64,000 nucleotides of DNA. Origin: Chryseobacterium endalhagicum (GTDB lineage Bacteria; Bacteroidota; Bacteroidia; Flavobacteriales; Weeksellaceae). The translations under genes were made by a program, and so were the position numbers. This document shows, in pieces, positions 7,857 to 16,325 of this stretch. The notes below the pieces were generated by a model, which had not been told where the DNA came from, made no database searches, and worked only from the letters and a program-made list of their open reading frames with translations. The stretch covers positions 1,005,856-1,069,855 of the forward strand of contig NZ_JAELVM010000001.1 in the NCBI RefSeq assembly GCF_016745235.1, read 5' to 3'. The first letter of the stretch is position 1. Each line of letters begins with the position of its first letter.

Positions 7857-9575
7857 TTATTTAGTTTGTATGGAAATTTCGTCTTTACCGTCCTTGATTT
7901 TGATGTCTACATTTTTGTTCATCTTTTTGATGCTGGACTTCATAGAATCAATAACTACATCAGCCTGGTCTTTTGGAACTTTTTTCCCGTTGATGATAAG
8001 GCTGTCTTTATCATCAGAGTTATATTCAATCGTAGAACCGTTTACAGAAATCTTGTTCTTTTCGATTCTGATTTTTCCGTTCTCGTCTTTATCCTGGTCG
8101 TCATCGTTGATCCCGTCACCGTTCAGGTCTCCGTCAAAATCAATTCTGTCATGTTTTGAAGGAAGTACCACTGTTTTTATTGGAACTACCAATTCATAAT
8201 TGATGCTGTAATCTCTGAATCTGTGCTCGTAAGGATATTTTACGTAGTTCGGAAGAATTATTTTGTTGTTTACAATTTCTACAGGAACGCTTACATTCAA
8301 TGGAAGGTTGTATCCTTTAGCTTCTTTTTTAATAATTAAATAAGGAGTTTTGATATCTGCCTTTCTTGTTACGTCTACATGAATCCAGTCTTTTTCGAAT
8401 ACAGAGACTTTATCAGAATAAAGATCGTCGTCATAAGCTTTGAAGTTCTGAGGAATCGTTACCTGCTTCACATCTACGTAGATACTGTCTGATTGTGTAT
8501 TGATTGCCACTTCTTCCGTATCTTCTTTATGACCTTTTAAGAACATTTCTTTTTTCGCCATGCTTACTCCGAAATAAGTTCCAAGTCCGATTAACAGAAG
8601 GAAAAGTCCTCCGATAACCCATCCGATATTTCTAAGTTTGGTTTTTGGTGAAAATATCTTGATGCTCAATAAGCTGAATAGGATAGTAGGGATTAAACAT
8701 CCGATGATCATGATGGCCACCAAAACTTTATCCAGACCGTTATCATCCATATAGAATCTCATTTCATTGGCACCCGGAAAATCTGCATCCAACCCGAATA
8801 ATCCGAAGATCACAAATATACCGATGATGCTTCCTATAGCCATTAGTACGAAGATTCCTCCTACAAAGTATTTCAAAATATTCCATACTCCGCTGCCTGC
8901 ATTGTTGATATAAGGCTTGGTTTCGTTGTACATTTCTCCGACCCTCTGAGTAGATTCATTGGCAAACTGTACCAATTTATTAGACTCATTCTTAAGATTG
9001 TCGAAGTTCATAGGCTTTCCCTTCATTTTCAGGTAATCTGCAGCTGTTTCTGCTTTTGGAAGTACGATCCAAAGAATCACATAAAGAAGGCCGATCAGTG
9101 AAGAAGAAATCGCTGCCGTGAAGATACCCAGTACGAATATTCCCAGCCAGATGGCTCTCATAGCAGTAATATCCATTCCTACATAGTGGGCAAGACCTGC
9201 ACATACTCCGGCAACCTTTTGTCTTTCAGGATCACGGAACAGTTGTTTTTTGTCTGTATATTCAGCACCTGCCTGATGCGTTTTTTTGGTGTTCTTTTCA
9301 GAATAGTAAGCCTCTTCCTGTTCTTCGATTTTTTCCGGAGTCCCGATCTGTGCAATTACTTTTTCTACGTCTGTATCGTTGATCACTTCACGTTTTCCTA
9401 AAGAATCTCTGAAGATCTCTACCATTCTGATTTCTATATCATGCATTACCTCCTCCTCCTCTGAAGCGTCCAATGAGCTTCTCAGTGCATTCAGGTAATC
9501 GCTGAGCTTTATATATGCGTGTTCTTCTATGGTAAAAGAAAAACCTGCGAGTCCTATTGAGAGTGTCTTGTTCAT
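7857..9575 (-). CDS. PspC domain membrane protein
   Basis: A 572-residue protein. Residues 1-90 are a cytoplasmic helical region ('FTIEEHAYIKLSDYLNALRS'). A PspC domain follows at about 107-172 ('LFRDPERQKVAGVCAGLAHYVGMD', then a membrane helix). Further membrane segments lie at about 235-260, 285-310 and 322-342. The C-terminal ~230 residues are soluble and include an Asp/Gly-rich 'GDLNGDGINDDDQDKDENG' stretch resembling a calcium loop. PspC proteins act in envelope-stress signalling. The PadR gene lies 11 nt upstream on the same strand, so PadR probably controls this gene; padR-pspC pairing is common in Bacteroidota. Confidence 0.88.
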   Translation of the reverse strand: MNKTLSIGLAGFSFTIEEHAYIKLSDYLNALRSSLDASEEEEVMHDIEIRMVEIFRDSLGKREVINDTDVEKVIAQIGTPEKIEEQEEAYYSEKNTKKTHQAGAEYTDKKQLFRDPERQKVAGVCAGLAHYVGMDITAMRAIWLGIFVLGIFTAAISSSLIGLLYVILWIVLPKAETAADYLKMKGKPMNFDNLKNESNKLVQFANESTQRVGEMYNETKPYINNAGSGVWNILKYFVGGIFVLMAIGSIIGIFVIFGLFGLDADFPGANEMRFYMDDNGLDKVLVAIMIIGCLIPTILFSLLSIKIFSPKTKLRNIGWVIGGLFLLLIGLGTYFGVSMAKKEMFLKGHKEDTEEVAINTQSDSIYVDVKQVTIPQNFKAYDDDLYSDKVSVFEKDWIHVDVTRKADIKTPYLIIKKEAKGYNLPLNVSVPVEIVNNKIILPNYVKYPYEHRFRDYSINYELVVPIKTVVLPSKHDRIDFDGDLNGDGINDDDQDKDENGKIRIEKNKISVNGSTIEYNSDDKDSLIINGKKVPKDQADVVIDSMKSSIKKMNKNVDIKIKDGKDEISIQTK

Positions 9576-9586
9576 AGCTTTGTTTT

Positions 9587-9916
9587 TTAAATTTTTTGAG
9601 TGATTTGGTTTACTGAATCTGTTAGCTCAGCCCATGTATTTTGAAGTTCGCCCAAGAAAAGTTTTCCTTTTTCTGTGATCTGGTAGTATTTTCTTGGTGG
9701 TCCTCCTGTAGATTCTTCCCATCTGTAGGAAAGGAACTCGCCATTTTTCAGTCTTGTAAGGAGAGGATAGAGGGTTCCTTCCACTACATCCAGTTTTCCT
9801 TTTTTAAGTTCATCTATTAAGTCGGAAACATACATTTCACGATGATTGATGAGACTTAAAATACAGAATTCCAGAATTCCTTTACGCATTTGCGCTTTGG
9901 TATTTTCAGTATTCAT
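9587..9916 (-). CDS. PadR family transcriptional regulator
   Basis: A 109-residue winged-helix repressor. The N-terminal 'MRKGILEFCILSLINHREMYVSDLIDELKK' and the wing 'VVEGTLYPLLTRLKNGEFLSYRWEESTGGPPRKYYQITEKGK' match the PadR family closely. These proteins form dimers and bind short palindromes near their own promoter. It is first in a two-gene unit with the PspC protein, 11 nt apart. An inverted repeat ATTAC-N8-GTAAT covers the -7 box of the promoter upstream, consistent with autorepression. The effector is unknown. Confidence 0.92.
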   Translation of the reverse strand: MNTENTKAQMRKGILEFCILSLINHREMYVSDLIDELKKGKLDVVEGTLYPLLTRLKNGEFLSYRWEESTGGPPRKYYQITEKGKLFLGELQNTWAELTDSVNQITQKI

Positions 9917-9992
9917 CTTTAATAAGTTTTGTTAATTAGTTATAGGGTTCAGAATAATGTTCCTAGCTAGTTGAACCTATTCTTATTTTACA

Positions 9993-10027
9993 TTACAAAG
10001 ATATGTAATTAAAATGGTATTATGCAA
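9993..10027 (-). promoter_or_regulatory. padR-pspC promoter with overlapping palindromic operator
   Basis: On the minus strand TTG (10027-10025), a 20-nt spacer and TATCTTTG (10004-9997) match the Bacteroidota consensus exactly. The palindrome ATTAC-N8-GTAAT (9993-10010) overlaps the -7 box and is a good candidate PadR binding site. Confidence 0.75.
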
Positions 10028-10164
10028 TACAAAGTAGTGAATTTTTTTATTAAAAATGATTAATGTGTTGATTTTCAGTTAAATAATTTTTAATGCAAAA
10101 TTGATCGACAATTAATTTAACTTAAAATAAGGCTGAAAAACTTCAATTTCGGAGTCTGATTTCG

Positions 10165-10172
10165 TATTTTTG
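10165..10172 (+). promoter_or_regulatory. -7 box for the secreted protein gene at 10213
   Basis: TATTTTTG matches TAnnTTTG and lies 40 nt before the start codon. No good TTG is seen at -33. Confidence 0.5.
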
Positions 10173-10212
10173 TTGTGAACTTTTCTGAAATATCAAATTA
10201 ATATTCTGAATA

Positions 10213-10896
10213 ATGACCAATATTTCTATATTTTACAGGACTTTATCTGCCTTACTGCTGCTGGGACCGCTGTGTTTCGGGCAATACCGCTTTAAGATCA
10301 ATGATGCATCCAAAAAATACAATGCAGACATTACGGTTGAAGAATGCCAGACGGACGCCTGCCGGAATAAAGCAGAGATTGTATTGTCCGGTAAAAGCGG
10401 CGAGAAACTCCAAACGCTTGCTTCCGAAGATTTTGTCATGTATTTTAAAGAAGGATTAAAACCGTCAAATACCGGTACAGTAATCTTAACCCACGAAATG
10501 ATTCATGATCAGCCTGTGGTTTTTGGAGATTTTAATTTTGACGGAACGGAAGATGTCGCGATAAGAAATGGCAGCGGTGGAAACTATGGCAGTGCTTCCT
10601 TTGATGTCTATGTTTTTAATTCCACAAGAAAACAGTTTGTTCCCAGTGCCGAACTTACTGATATTGCAAGTTCCTATCAGGGAATGTTTGATGTGGATGC
10701 CAAGCGGAAACGTTTGATCACCTACGCAAGATCAGGAGCTTCCCTCCATTATACCTACGAATATCAGGTGATTCCCAATAAAGGAATAGATATGGTCTAC
10801 GAGAAAATCAGTGATTTCAATGATGAAAAAACAAAAGTGACCGTAAAAGAAAAGATTAACAACAAATGGATCGTTAAAAAATCATCCAAAAAATAA
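10213..10896 (+). CDS. Secreted protein resembling XAC2610 family, function unknown
   Basis: A 227-residue protein with a signal peptide ('ISIFYRTLSALLLLGPLCFG'). The central part, 'VVFGDFNFDGTEDVAIRNGSGGNYGS', followed by 'FDVYVFN' and 'QGMFDVDAKRKRLITYARSGA', is typical of the XAC2610-type proteins seen in many Gram-negative bacteria, whose role is not established. The DFNFDGTED segment resembles a calcium-binding FG-GAP loop. The start follows a -7 box by 40 nt. The HD phosphohydrolase gene begins 11 nt after the stop, so the two may be co-transcribed. Confidence 0.75.
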   Translation: MTNISIFYRTLSALLLLGPLCFGQYRFKINDASKKYNADITVEECQTDACRNKAEIVLSGKSGEKLQTLASEDFVMYFKEGLKPSNTGTVILTHEMIHDQPVVFGDFNFDGTEDVAIRNGSGGNYGSASFDVYVFNSTRKQFVPSAELTDIASSYQGMFDVDAKRKRLITYARSGASLHYTYEYQVIPNKGIDMVYEKISDFNDEKTKVTVKEKINNKWIVKKSSKK

Positions 10897-10907
10897 AATA
10901 AAAGGAA

Positions 10908-11498
10908 ATGAAGATACAGAAGGAGATCGATTTTATCCTGGCAGTAGATGCCCTGAAAAACGTACAGAGAAGAAATTACAATGCCGATGATTCCAGAAGG
11001 GAAAACACAGCAGAACATTCATGGCAGATCATTATTCTAGCCCAGATCCTGTTTCCCTATGCTAAAAACCGTGCGGATATCGATCTTTTAAGAGTGATAA
11101 GAATGCTTTCCATTCACGATCTGGTAGAAATAGAAGCCGGAGATACCTTCCTCTTTGATGAAAAAGCCATGGTGGGAAAGTTTGAAAGAGAGAAAATTTC
11201 AGCCCAGAAGATCTTCGGAATCCTGGATGAACCTTTGCGTACTGAGTTTTTTGAGCTGTGGCTTGAATTTGAGGAAGAGAAAACTCCCGATGCTATTTTT
11301 GCCTGCTCTATTGACAGAATTATGCCGTTTATTCTGAACTCCCACACCTCAGGAAAAAGCTGGACGGAAGCCGGTGTTACTGAAAAGCAGATCAGAAATA
11401 TGCTGGAAAATGCCATTACAAGAGCTTCAGATGAGATGGGAGAGGCGTTTGAAATGCTGCTGAACAGAAGTCTGGATACGGAGAAGGTTGTGAGATAA
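10908..11498 (+). CDS. HD domain phosphohydrolase (YfbR/HDDC2-like)
   Basis: A 196-residue HD-domain protein. The metal site is visible as 'NTAEHSW' (His37), 'LSIHDLVEIEAGD' (His69-Asp70) and 'SIDRIMPFI' (Asp near 130). This arrangement matches the 5'-deoxynucleotidase YfbR / HDDC2 / oxetanocin-resistance group, which removes phosphate from deoxynucleoside monophosphates. The likely role is nucleotide pool housekeeping in the cytoplasm. Length is normal for the group. It follows the XAC2610-like gene by 11 nt. A long repeat region begins right after its stop. Confidence 0.85.
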   Translation: MKIQKEIDFILAVDALKNVQRRNYNADDSRRENTAEHSWQIIILAQILFPYAKNRADIDLLRVIRMLSIHDLVEIEAGDTFLFDEKAMVGKFEREKISAQKIFGILDEPLRTEFFELWLEFEEEKTPDAIFACSIDRIMPFILNSHTSGKSWTEAGVTEKQIRNMLENAITRASDEMGEAFEMLLNRSLDTEKVVR

Positions 11499-11544
11499 AA
11501 CTGATAGAGGTTTAACACTTTGTATTTCCTTGCTAAGCACTTGT

Positions 11545-11666
11545 GCCTTTGTTTATCTTATCTTTAAAGAAATAAAAATGAATTCTTAGTTTTTCCTTGT
11601 GTTTAATAATCGCAAGGGCAAACAAAGTTTTTGAATTAGAAAATTTTAAATAAGATAAACAAAGGC
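11545..11666. repeat. 122-bp inverted-repeat element, copy 1 (MITE-like)
   Basis: The ends are GCCTTTGTTTATCTTA and its exact reverse complement TAAGATAAACAAAGGC. It has no coding capacity. The interior contains AATAATCGCAAGGGCAAAC. Other copies lie at 11802-11923 and 42925-43045. Confidence 0.8.
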
Positions 11667-11736
11667 ATTTCATTTAAAAAAGTAAAACAAAAATATACGC
11701 TCGCTTTCAAAATGGAAAATGTGTCGTAATAGAATA

Positions 11737-11765
11737 GTTTCGGGCGGCCGGAGGCCGCCCGAAAC
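11737..11765. repeat. GC-rich palindrome, copy 1
   Basis: GTTTCGGGCGGCC, gga, GGCCGCCCGAAAC: a perfect 13-bp stem. It stands out sharply from the AT-rich surroundings. Further copies lie at 11994-12022 and 21891-21921. Confidence 0.85.
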
Positions 11766-11801
11766 CTCTAAACTCTTTGTATTTTCTTGCTAAGCACTTA
11801 T

Positions 11802-11923
11802 GCCTTTGTTTATCTTATCTTTAAAGAAATAAAAATGAATTCTTAGTTTTTTCTTGTGCTTAATAATCGCAAGGGTAAACAAAGTTTTTGAAGCAGGAAA
11901 TTTTAAATAAGATAAACAAAGGC
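11802..11923. repeat. 122-bp inverted-repeat element, copy 2 (MITE-like)
   Basis: Same length and same terminal inverted repeats as copy 1, offset by exactly 257 bp as part of the tandem duplication. Confidence 0.8.
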
Positions 11924-11993
11924 ATTTCACTTAAAAGAGTAAAACAAAAGTATACGCTCGCTTTCAAAATGGAGAATGTGTCGTAATAGAATA

Positions 11994-12022
11994 GTTCCGG
12001 GCGGCCGCAGGCCGCCCGAAAC
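11994..12022. repeat. GC-rich palindrome, copy 2
   Basis: GTTCCGGGCGGCC, gca, GGCCGCCCGAAAC: one mismatch in the stem relative to copy 1. Confidence 0.8.
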
Positions 12023-12130
12023 CTTCAACTCTTTGTATTTCCTTGTTAAGCACTTGCGCTTTTGTTTATCTTAAAAATCAAAGTTCAGCTACTAAAAAAC
12101 TTTGTATAGCTTTGTGTTTAAAATAAATTT

Positions 12131-12163
12131 CAAAAGAAAAAGCAGGTTCACCGAACCTGCTTT
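12131..12163 (-). terminator. Terminator downstream of the GH3 beta-glucosidase
   Basis: AAAGCAGGTTC, three bases, GAACCTGCTTT form an 11-bp stem followed on the minus strand by TTCTTTTG. The plus-strand side also carries TTTT, so it may serve both directions. Confidence 0.8.
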
Positions 12164-12186
12164 TATATTATCATTATTTACAAAAA

Positions 12187-14448
12187 TTATTTCAGCGTAA
12201 ACTTCACCTTAGTTTTAATCGCATCCGAAGAATTCCCGATCTGCGCTTCAAAATCTCCCGGCTCAGCAGTCCACTCATGCTTCTCTGCGTCAAAATAGCT
12301 TAACGCTGTTTTATCGATCGTAAAACTCACTTCCTTTTGCTCACCGGGATTTAAATATACTTTTTCAAAACCTTTCAATTCCTTGGCAGGACGGGGTACA
12401 GAAGCTTTCAGGTCACTGATGTACAGTTGTGCGACTTCAGCACCGGTCTTTTTTCCAGTATTTTTTACACTGACCGTGAAGGTGATGGTATCACCTGCAG
12501 AAATTACCGTTTTATCGGCTTTTGCTTTTCCAAATTCAAAAGTGGTATAGCTCAGACCATGTCCAAAACTGAATAGTGGCTTGATTTTTTTCGTATCATG
12601 CCAGCGGTAGCCCACAAAAATACTTTCGTTATACGTAATATTAATAGGGTTTTTCTGGTCTTTTCCTTTTCCGGCTGCCAGTTCATCTTTCTGGCCCGGA
12701 TATTCTCCCAACTGATGCGCTGAATTATCTTCAAGCTTTACAGGGAAGGTAAACGGAAGCTTTCCTGATGGATTGGCATCACCCGCAAGAACTGAAGCAA
12801 TAGAATTTCCAGCTTCAGAACCAAGATACCATGACTGAAGAACAGACGGAACCTCTTTGATCCACGGCATAGCCACTGCATTTCCCGAAACAAGAACTAC
12901 AGCAAGATTTTTATTTGCTTTTGCCAATGCAGAGATCACATGGTCCTGGTTATAAGGAAGTCCATAGCTTTTTCTGTCGTTGCCTTCGCTGTCCTGGAAA
13001 TCCGATTTATTCAGTCCGCCTACAAAAATAACGTAGTCAGAGTTTTTGGCTAATGTTACAGCTTCATTCAGTAACTCATCTGCAGAACGCTCATCCTTTA
13101 AATTCTGTCCGGATTTTACCCCGTTGTATTCTCCTCCGATATCACCTACATATCCTCTTGCATACTGCACATCAGCCTGTTTTCCAAATCTCGCTTTGAT
13201 ACCATCCAATGGAAGGGTTTCATATTTTACTTTTAAAGAAGACGAACCGCCTCCTACAGTCATAATTTTAATGGCATTTTCACCGATAACCGCAATCTTT
13301 TTTGCTTTATTCAGATCAATAGGAAGAATGTTCCCCTGATTTTTAAGCAATACAATTCCTTCCTCGCCAATTTCTTTTGCCACAGCTTTATGTTCCTCAG
13401 AAGCTATATTTCCGAAAGGTTTATTCCTGTTCATCGTGGTTTTATATGCCAGACGAAGCAGTCTTGTCACCTTGTCATCAAGTTCCTGTGTCCCGACTTT
13501 TCCAGCTTTGATAAGGTCCAGATAAGGTTTGGCTAAATAATAATTGTCATAGGCATTTTTCGTTCCTGCAGAAAGACCGTTGGTCCAGCTTCCAAATTCC
13601 AGATCCAGTCCGTTATGAATGGCCTGCTCTGTATTATTGACAGCGCCCCAGTCGGAAACAACAACCCCTTTATAATTCCATTCTTTTTTCAGAATATCAT
13701 TCAAAAGATATTGATTCTGGCTGGCATACTGGTTTTTGTACATATCATAGGCACCCATGATCGTCCATGAATCCCCTTCAGTCACAGCGGCTTTGAAAGG
13801 AGGAAGATAAATTTCGTAAAGAGCCCTGTCATCAACATTCACATTGCTGGTATGGCGGAACATTTCCTGATTGTTTAAAGCAAAATGCTTCACAGAAGTA
13901 GCTACACCATTAGACTGTACCCCTTTGATATAAGGAACCACCATTTTTGAAGTCAGGTAAGGGTCTTCACCCATATATTCGAAATTTCTTCCGTTCAGTG
14001 GAGTTCTGTAGATATTAACGCCGGGTCCCAGAAGAATATCTTTTTTCCGGTACCGGGCTTCCTCTCCTAAAGCTTTTCCGTAATTCCAGGACATTTTTTT
14101 GTTCCATGTTGCAGAAAGAGCCGTCAGGGCAGGGTAGGCGATGATAGAGTCATTCGTCCATCCGGCCTGGTCCCATTCATCCCACATCACTTCAGGACGT
14201 ACCCCGTGAGGACCGTCTGTAGTCCAGAATTCAGGAATTCCAAGTCTTGGAACACCCGGTGAACTGAATTTTGACTGGGCATGAAGCATAGCCACTTTTT
14301 CTTCCAGGGTCATTCTGGAAAGAGCATCCTGAATACGCTGCTCTACAGGTTTTGATTCATCTAAATAAACAGGTTGAGTATGATTCTGAGCCATATACGA
14401 AGCAGCAATAAAAGTGAATAAACTTACAATGGCGGTTTTCTTTAACAT
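12187..14448 (-). CDS. bglX: Glycoside hydrolase family 3 beta-glucosidase, secreted
   Basis: A 753-residue periplasmic GH3 enzyme that hydrolyses terminal beta-glucosidic (or beta-xylosidic) bonds. It has a signal peptide (residues 1-20, cut before QNHTQ). The (beta/alpha)8 domain spans about residues 35-350, with the substrate motifs 'GPGVNIYRTPLNGRNFEYMGEDPYL' and 'SVKHFALNNQE' and the nucleophile Asp266 in 'GVVVSDWGA'. The GH3 C-terminal sandwich is at about 370-610 ('EEGIVLLKNQGNILPI'). A fibronectin-III-like domain is at about 660-735 ('VSVKNTGKKTGAEVAQLYI'). Domain order and length match BglX. It is a single-gene unit with a consensus promoter at 14474-14503 and a terminator after it. 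The exact sugar specificity is not shown by the sequence. Confidence 0.93.
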   Translation of the reverse strand: MLKKTAIVSLFTFIAASYMAQNHTQPVYLDESKPVEQRIQDALSRMTLEEKVAMLHAQSKFSSPGVPRLGIPEFWTTDGPHGVRPEVMWDEWDQAGWTNDSIIAYPALTALSATWNKKMSWNYGKALGEEARYRKKDILLGPGVNIYRTPLNGRNFEYMGEDPYLTSKMVVPYIKGVQSNGVATSVKHFALNNQEMFRHTSNVNVDDRALYEIYLPPFKAAVTEGDSWTIMGAYDMYKNQYASQNQYLLNDILKKEWNYKGVVVSDWGAVNNTEQAIHNGLDLEFGSWTNGLSAGTKNAYDNYYLAKPYLDLIKAGKVGTQELDDKVTRLLRLAYKTTMNRNKPFGNIASEEHKAVAKEIGEEGIVLLKNQGNILPIDLNKAKKIAVIGENAIKIMTVGGGSSSLKVKYETLPLDGIKARFGKQADVQYARGYVGDIGGEYNGVKSGQNLKDERSADELLNEAVTLAKNSDYVIFVGGLNKSDFQDSEGNDRKSYGLPYNQDHVISALAKANKNLAVVLVSGNAVAMPWIKEVPSVLQSWYLGSEAGNSIASVLAGDANPSGKLPFTFPVKLEDNSAHQLGEYPGQKDELAAGKGKDQKNPINITYNESIFVGYRWHDTKKIKPLFSFGHGLSYTTFEFGKAKADKTVISAGDTITFTVSVKNTGKKTGAEVAQLYISDLKASVPRPAKELKGFEKVYLNPGEQKEVSFTIDKTALSYFDAEKHEWTAEPGDFEAQIGNSSDAIKTKVKFTLK

Positions 14449-14473
14449 AAAATGCCTTTTTATTGATTAACAA

Positions 14474-14503
14474 CAAAAGTAAGTAAAATTTTTATTATCT
14501 CAA
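14474..14503 (-). promoter_or_regulatory. Promoter of the GH3 beta-glucosidase gene
   Basis: On the minus strand TTG (14503-14501), a 19-nt spacer and TACTTTTG (14481-14474) match the consensus exactly. The -33 element lies inside the palindrome TCTCAAATTGAGA (14498-14510), a possible operator. Confidence 0.75.
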
Positions 14504-14510
14504 ATTGAGA

Positions 14511-14770
14511 AAATAAATTTTAATCAATAAATTTTGTTTGGATTCGGGGTCCGGGTTCCGAGTTGCGGGATGCGGGTTTAAAAGTTGTGGAGCAAATTGT
14601 AATTTTATACAGTCTGAACTAAAAAACTCATATTTAGTATTTTGAAACCATTACTCTGAAATTTTGTCTCTGCAACCCCCCGAACCCCGAACCCCGTATC
14701 TCGAAACCTCGGAACCTTGAAACTTTGTATCCGGAACACTCATCACTCATCACTTATAACTTATCACTCA
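14511..14770. repeat. Word-like low-complexity intergenic DNA
   Basis: It consists of reiterated near-words such as CGGGGTCCGGGTTCCGAG, CGAACCCCGAACCCCG, CTCATCACTTATAACTTATC. No ORF, promoter or RNA structure is recognised. The same style of sequence occurs at several other gene boundaries in this window. Confidence 0.6.
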
Positions 14771-15589
14771 TCATTTCGGGTCCTCCCATCCCTTCACCGC
14801 GCCGCCTTTGAAGATCTCCTCCGCTTTTTTTACTACTTCCGCAGATTGGTAAGCTTTTACAAAGTTTTTTACTTTATCAGAGTTTTTATTGTCATGTCTT
14901 GCTACGATAACATTGACGTAGGGAGAGTCTTTATCTTCACTGAAAACGCCCTGTTTTTCTGCATTCAAACCTGCCTGTGAGGCAAAATTATTATTGATCA
15001 CCGCAATGGCAACTTCTTTGTCATCCAGTACTCTTGGGAGCTGTGGAGCTTCAATTTCCAGGATTCTCAATTGCTTCGGGTTTCCAATAATGTCTGTAAC
15101 TTTTGGCAGCAACCCGATTCCTTCTTTTAATTTCAAAAGACCATTTTTCTGAAGCAGTAGGAGTGATCGTCCGCCATTGGTAGGGTCATTCGGAATAACG
15201 ATCGTACTTCCGTTCTGAAGCTGGCTGATATTTCTGATTTTTTTTGAATAGGCTACAATAGGATAAACAAACGTATTTCCTACCACAGCAAGTTTGTAGC
15301 CTCTCTGTTTAGCCTGTTCATTCAGATAAGGCACATGCTGGAAAGCATTGGCTTCAATATCTCCGTTACTTAAAGCTTCATTCGGAACCACGTAATCATT
15401 GAAAGGAATCAGTTCAACTTCAAGATTGTATTTTTCCTTTGCTACTTTTTTGGCAGCCTCGGCAATTTCTAATTCAGGGCCGTAAGTAATTCCCACTACA
15501 ATATGATTGGGATCATTTTTCTTTCCCGAACATGCATTAAATAGGAGAAGTCCAGCCATTAAAAGGCCTAGTATTTTTATTTTTTTCAT
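14771..15589 (-). CDS. metQ: Methionine ABC transporter substrate-binding lipoprotein
   Basis: A 272-residue NlpA/MetQ-family lipoprotein. The signal 'MKKIKILGLLMAGLLLFNAC' ends in the lipobox cysteine. The mature part shows the family motifs 'VVGITYGPELEIAEAAKKVA', 'VELIPFNDYVVPNEAL', 'GDIEANAFQHVPYLNEQ' and 'TIVIPNDPTNGGRSLLLLQ'. It captures D- or L-methionine in the periplasm and delivers it to MetI-MetN. It is the last gene of the EamA-metN-metI-metQ operon; 79 nt separating it from metI contain a palindromic repeat. Length is normal. Confidence 0.93.
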   Translation of the reverse strand: MKKIKILGLLMAGLLLFNACSGKKNDPNHIVVGITYGPELEIAEAAKKVAKEKYNLEVELIPFNDYVVPNEALSNGDIEANAFQHVPYLNEQAKQRGYKLAVVGNTFVYPIVAYSKKIRNISQLQNGSTIVIPNDPTNGGRSLLLLQKNGLLKLKEGIGLLPKVTDIIGNPKQLRILEIEAPQLPRVLDDKEVAIAVINNNFASQAGLNAEKQGVFSEDKDSPYVNVIVARHDNKNSDKVKNFVKAYQSAEVVKKAEEIFKGGAVKGWEDPK

Positions 15590-15635
15590 TGGAATTTTAT
15601 TATTTTAAAAAACTCTTAAAGGTGGCTGATATTAA

Positions 15636-15660
15636 GGTGGCTGAGGGACTCGAAGCCACC
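15636..15660. repeat. GGTGGCTGAGG-type palindromic repeat, copy 3
   Basis: GGTGGCTGAGGGACTCGAAG followed by CCACC, with a partial second GGTGGCTGA just before it. It lies between metI and metQ inside the operon, so it may act as an mRNA-stabilising hairpin. Confidence 0.75.
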
Positions 15661-15668
15661 GTCAGGAG

Positions 15669-16325
15669 TTACCTATGATCAAATTTCTTCGCCAGTCTAT
15701 CCCCCGCAAACTGAATGATAAACACAAGAGCAACCAGCAGTATTAATACAGCATTCATAATCACGGCATCATAACCGATGTAGCCATACTGATACCCTAT
15801 CTGTCCCAATCCGCCTGCTCCCAGCGCGCCACCCATTGCAGAATAACCTACCAGAGTGATCAACGTGATTGCGGCATTATTGATCAGGGAAGGAAGCGCT
15901 TCAGGAAGCAATACTTTCTGAATAATCTGTAACGGGGATGCTCCCAGCGCCCTTGCTGTTTCAATCAGCCCATGAGGAACTTCCAGAAGGCTGTTTTCCA
16001 CCAATCTTGCAATGAACGGAGCAGCTCCGACGCTTAAGGGAACCAATGCAGCATTCATCCCGATCGAAGTTCCGATGATGACTCTGGTGAAAGGGATCAT
16101 CCATACAATCAGAATAATAAAAGGAATAGAACGGAAAATATTAACCAGAATAGAGATAATTCTGTAATAGGCTGTATTTTCCAACAGCTGGCCTTTTCTT
16201 GTTAAAAATAATAGAATTCCAACCGGAAGACCGAGAACAAAACCAAAAAAACCTGAAACAAACGTCATATAAACCGTTTCCCAAAGCCCCTTTCCCAAAA
16301 GAGAAATAAACGTATCACTAAGCAT
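15669..16325 (-). CDS. metI: Methionine ABC transporter permease
   Basis: A 218-residue inner-membrane permease with five or six hydrophobic helices. The conserved permease loop 'ETARALGASPLQIIQKVLLPEALPSLI' contacts the ATPase. 'MTFVSGFFGFVLGLPVGILLFLT' near the N-terminus and 'AMGGALGAGGLGQIGYQYGY' near the C-terminus are typical of MetI. It forms the methionine channel with MetN. Its start overlaps the metN stop by 8 nt, implying coupled translation. Confidence 0.95.
   Translation of the reverse strand: MLSDTFISLLGKGLWETVYMTFVSGFFGFVLGLPVGILLFLTRKGQLLENTAYYRIISILVNIFRSIPFIILIVWMIPFTRVIIGTSIGMNAALVPLSVGAAPFIARLVENSLLEVPHGLIETARALGASPLQIIQKVLLPEALPSLINNAAITLITLVGYSAMGGALGAGGLGQIGYQYGYIGYDAVIMNAVLILLVALVFIIQFAGDRLAKKFDHR

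Larger units (their letters stand above)
11499..12186. repeat. Repeat-filled convergent intergenic region: 2.2 tandem copies of a 257-bp unit
   Basis: Between the HD gene and the GH3 gene lies a unit starting 'CTTTGTATTTCCTTGCTAAGC', repeated with a 257-bp period (from about 11518, about 11775 and a truncated third copy from about 12031 to 12070). Each full unit contains the 122-bp inverted-repeat element, a stretch ending TCGTAATAGAATAGTT, and a GC-rich palindrome. The copies differ by scattered substitutions. No gene is seen here. Confidence 0.85.

Noticed and set aside
12028-12120. A third full copy of the 257-bp repeat unit
   Set aside because: Similarity stops after about 40 bp (through TTTGTTTATCTTA); the rest is different sequence.
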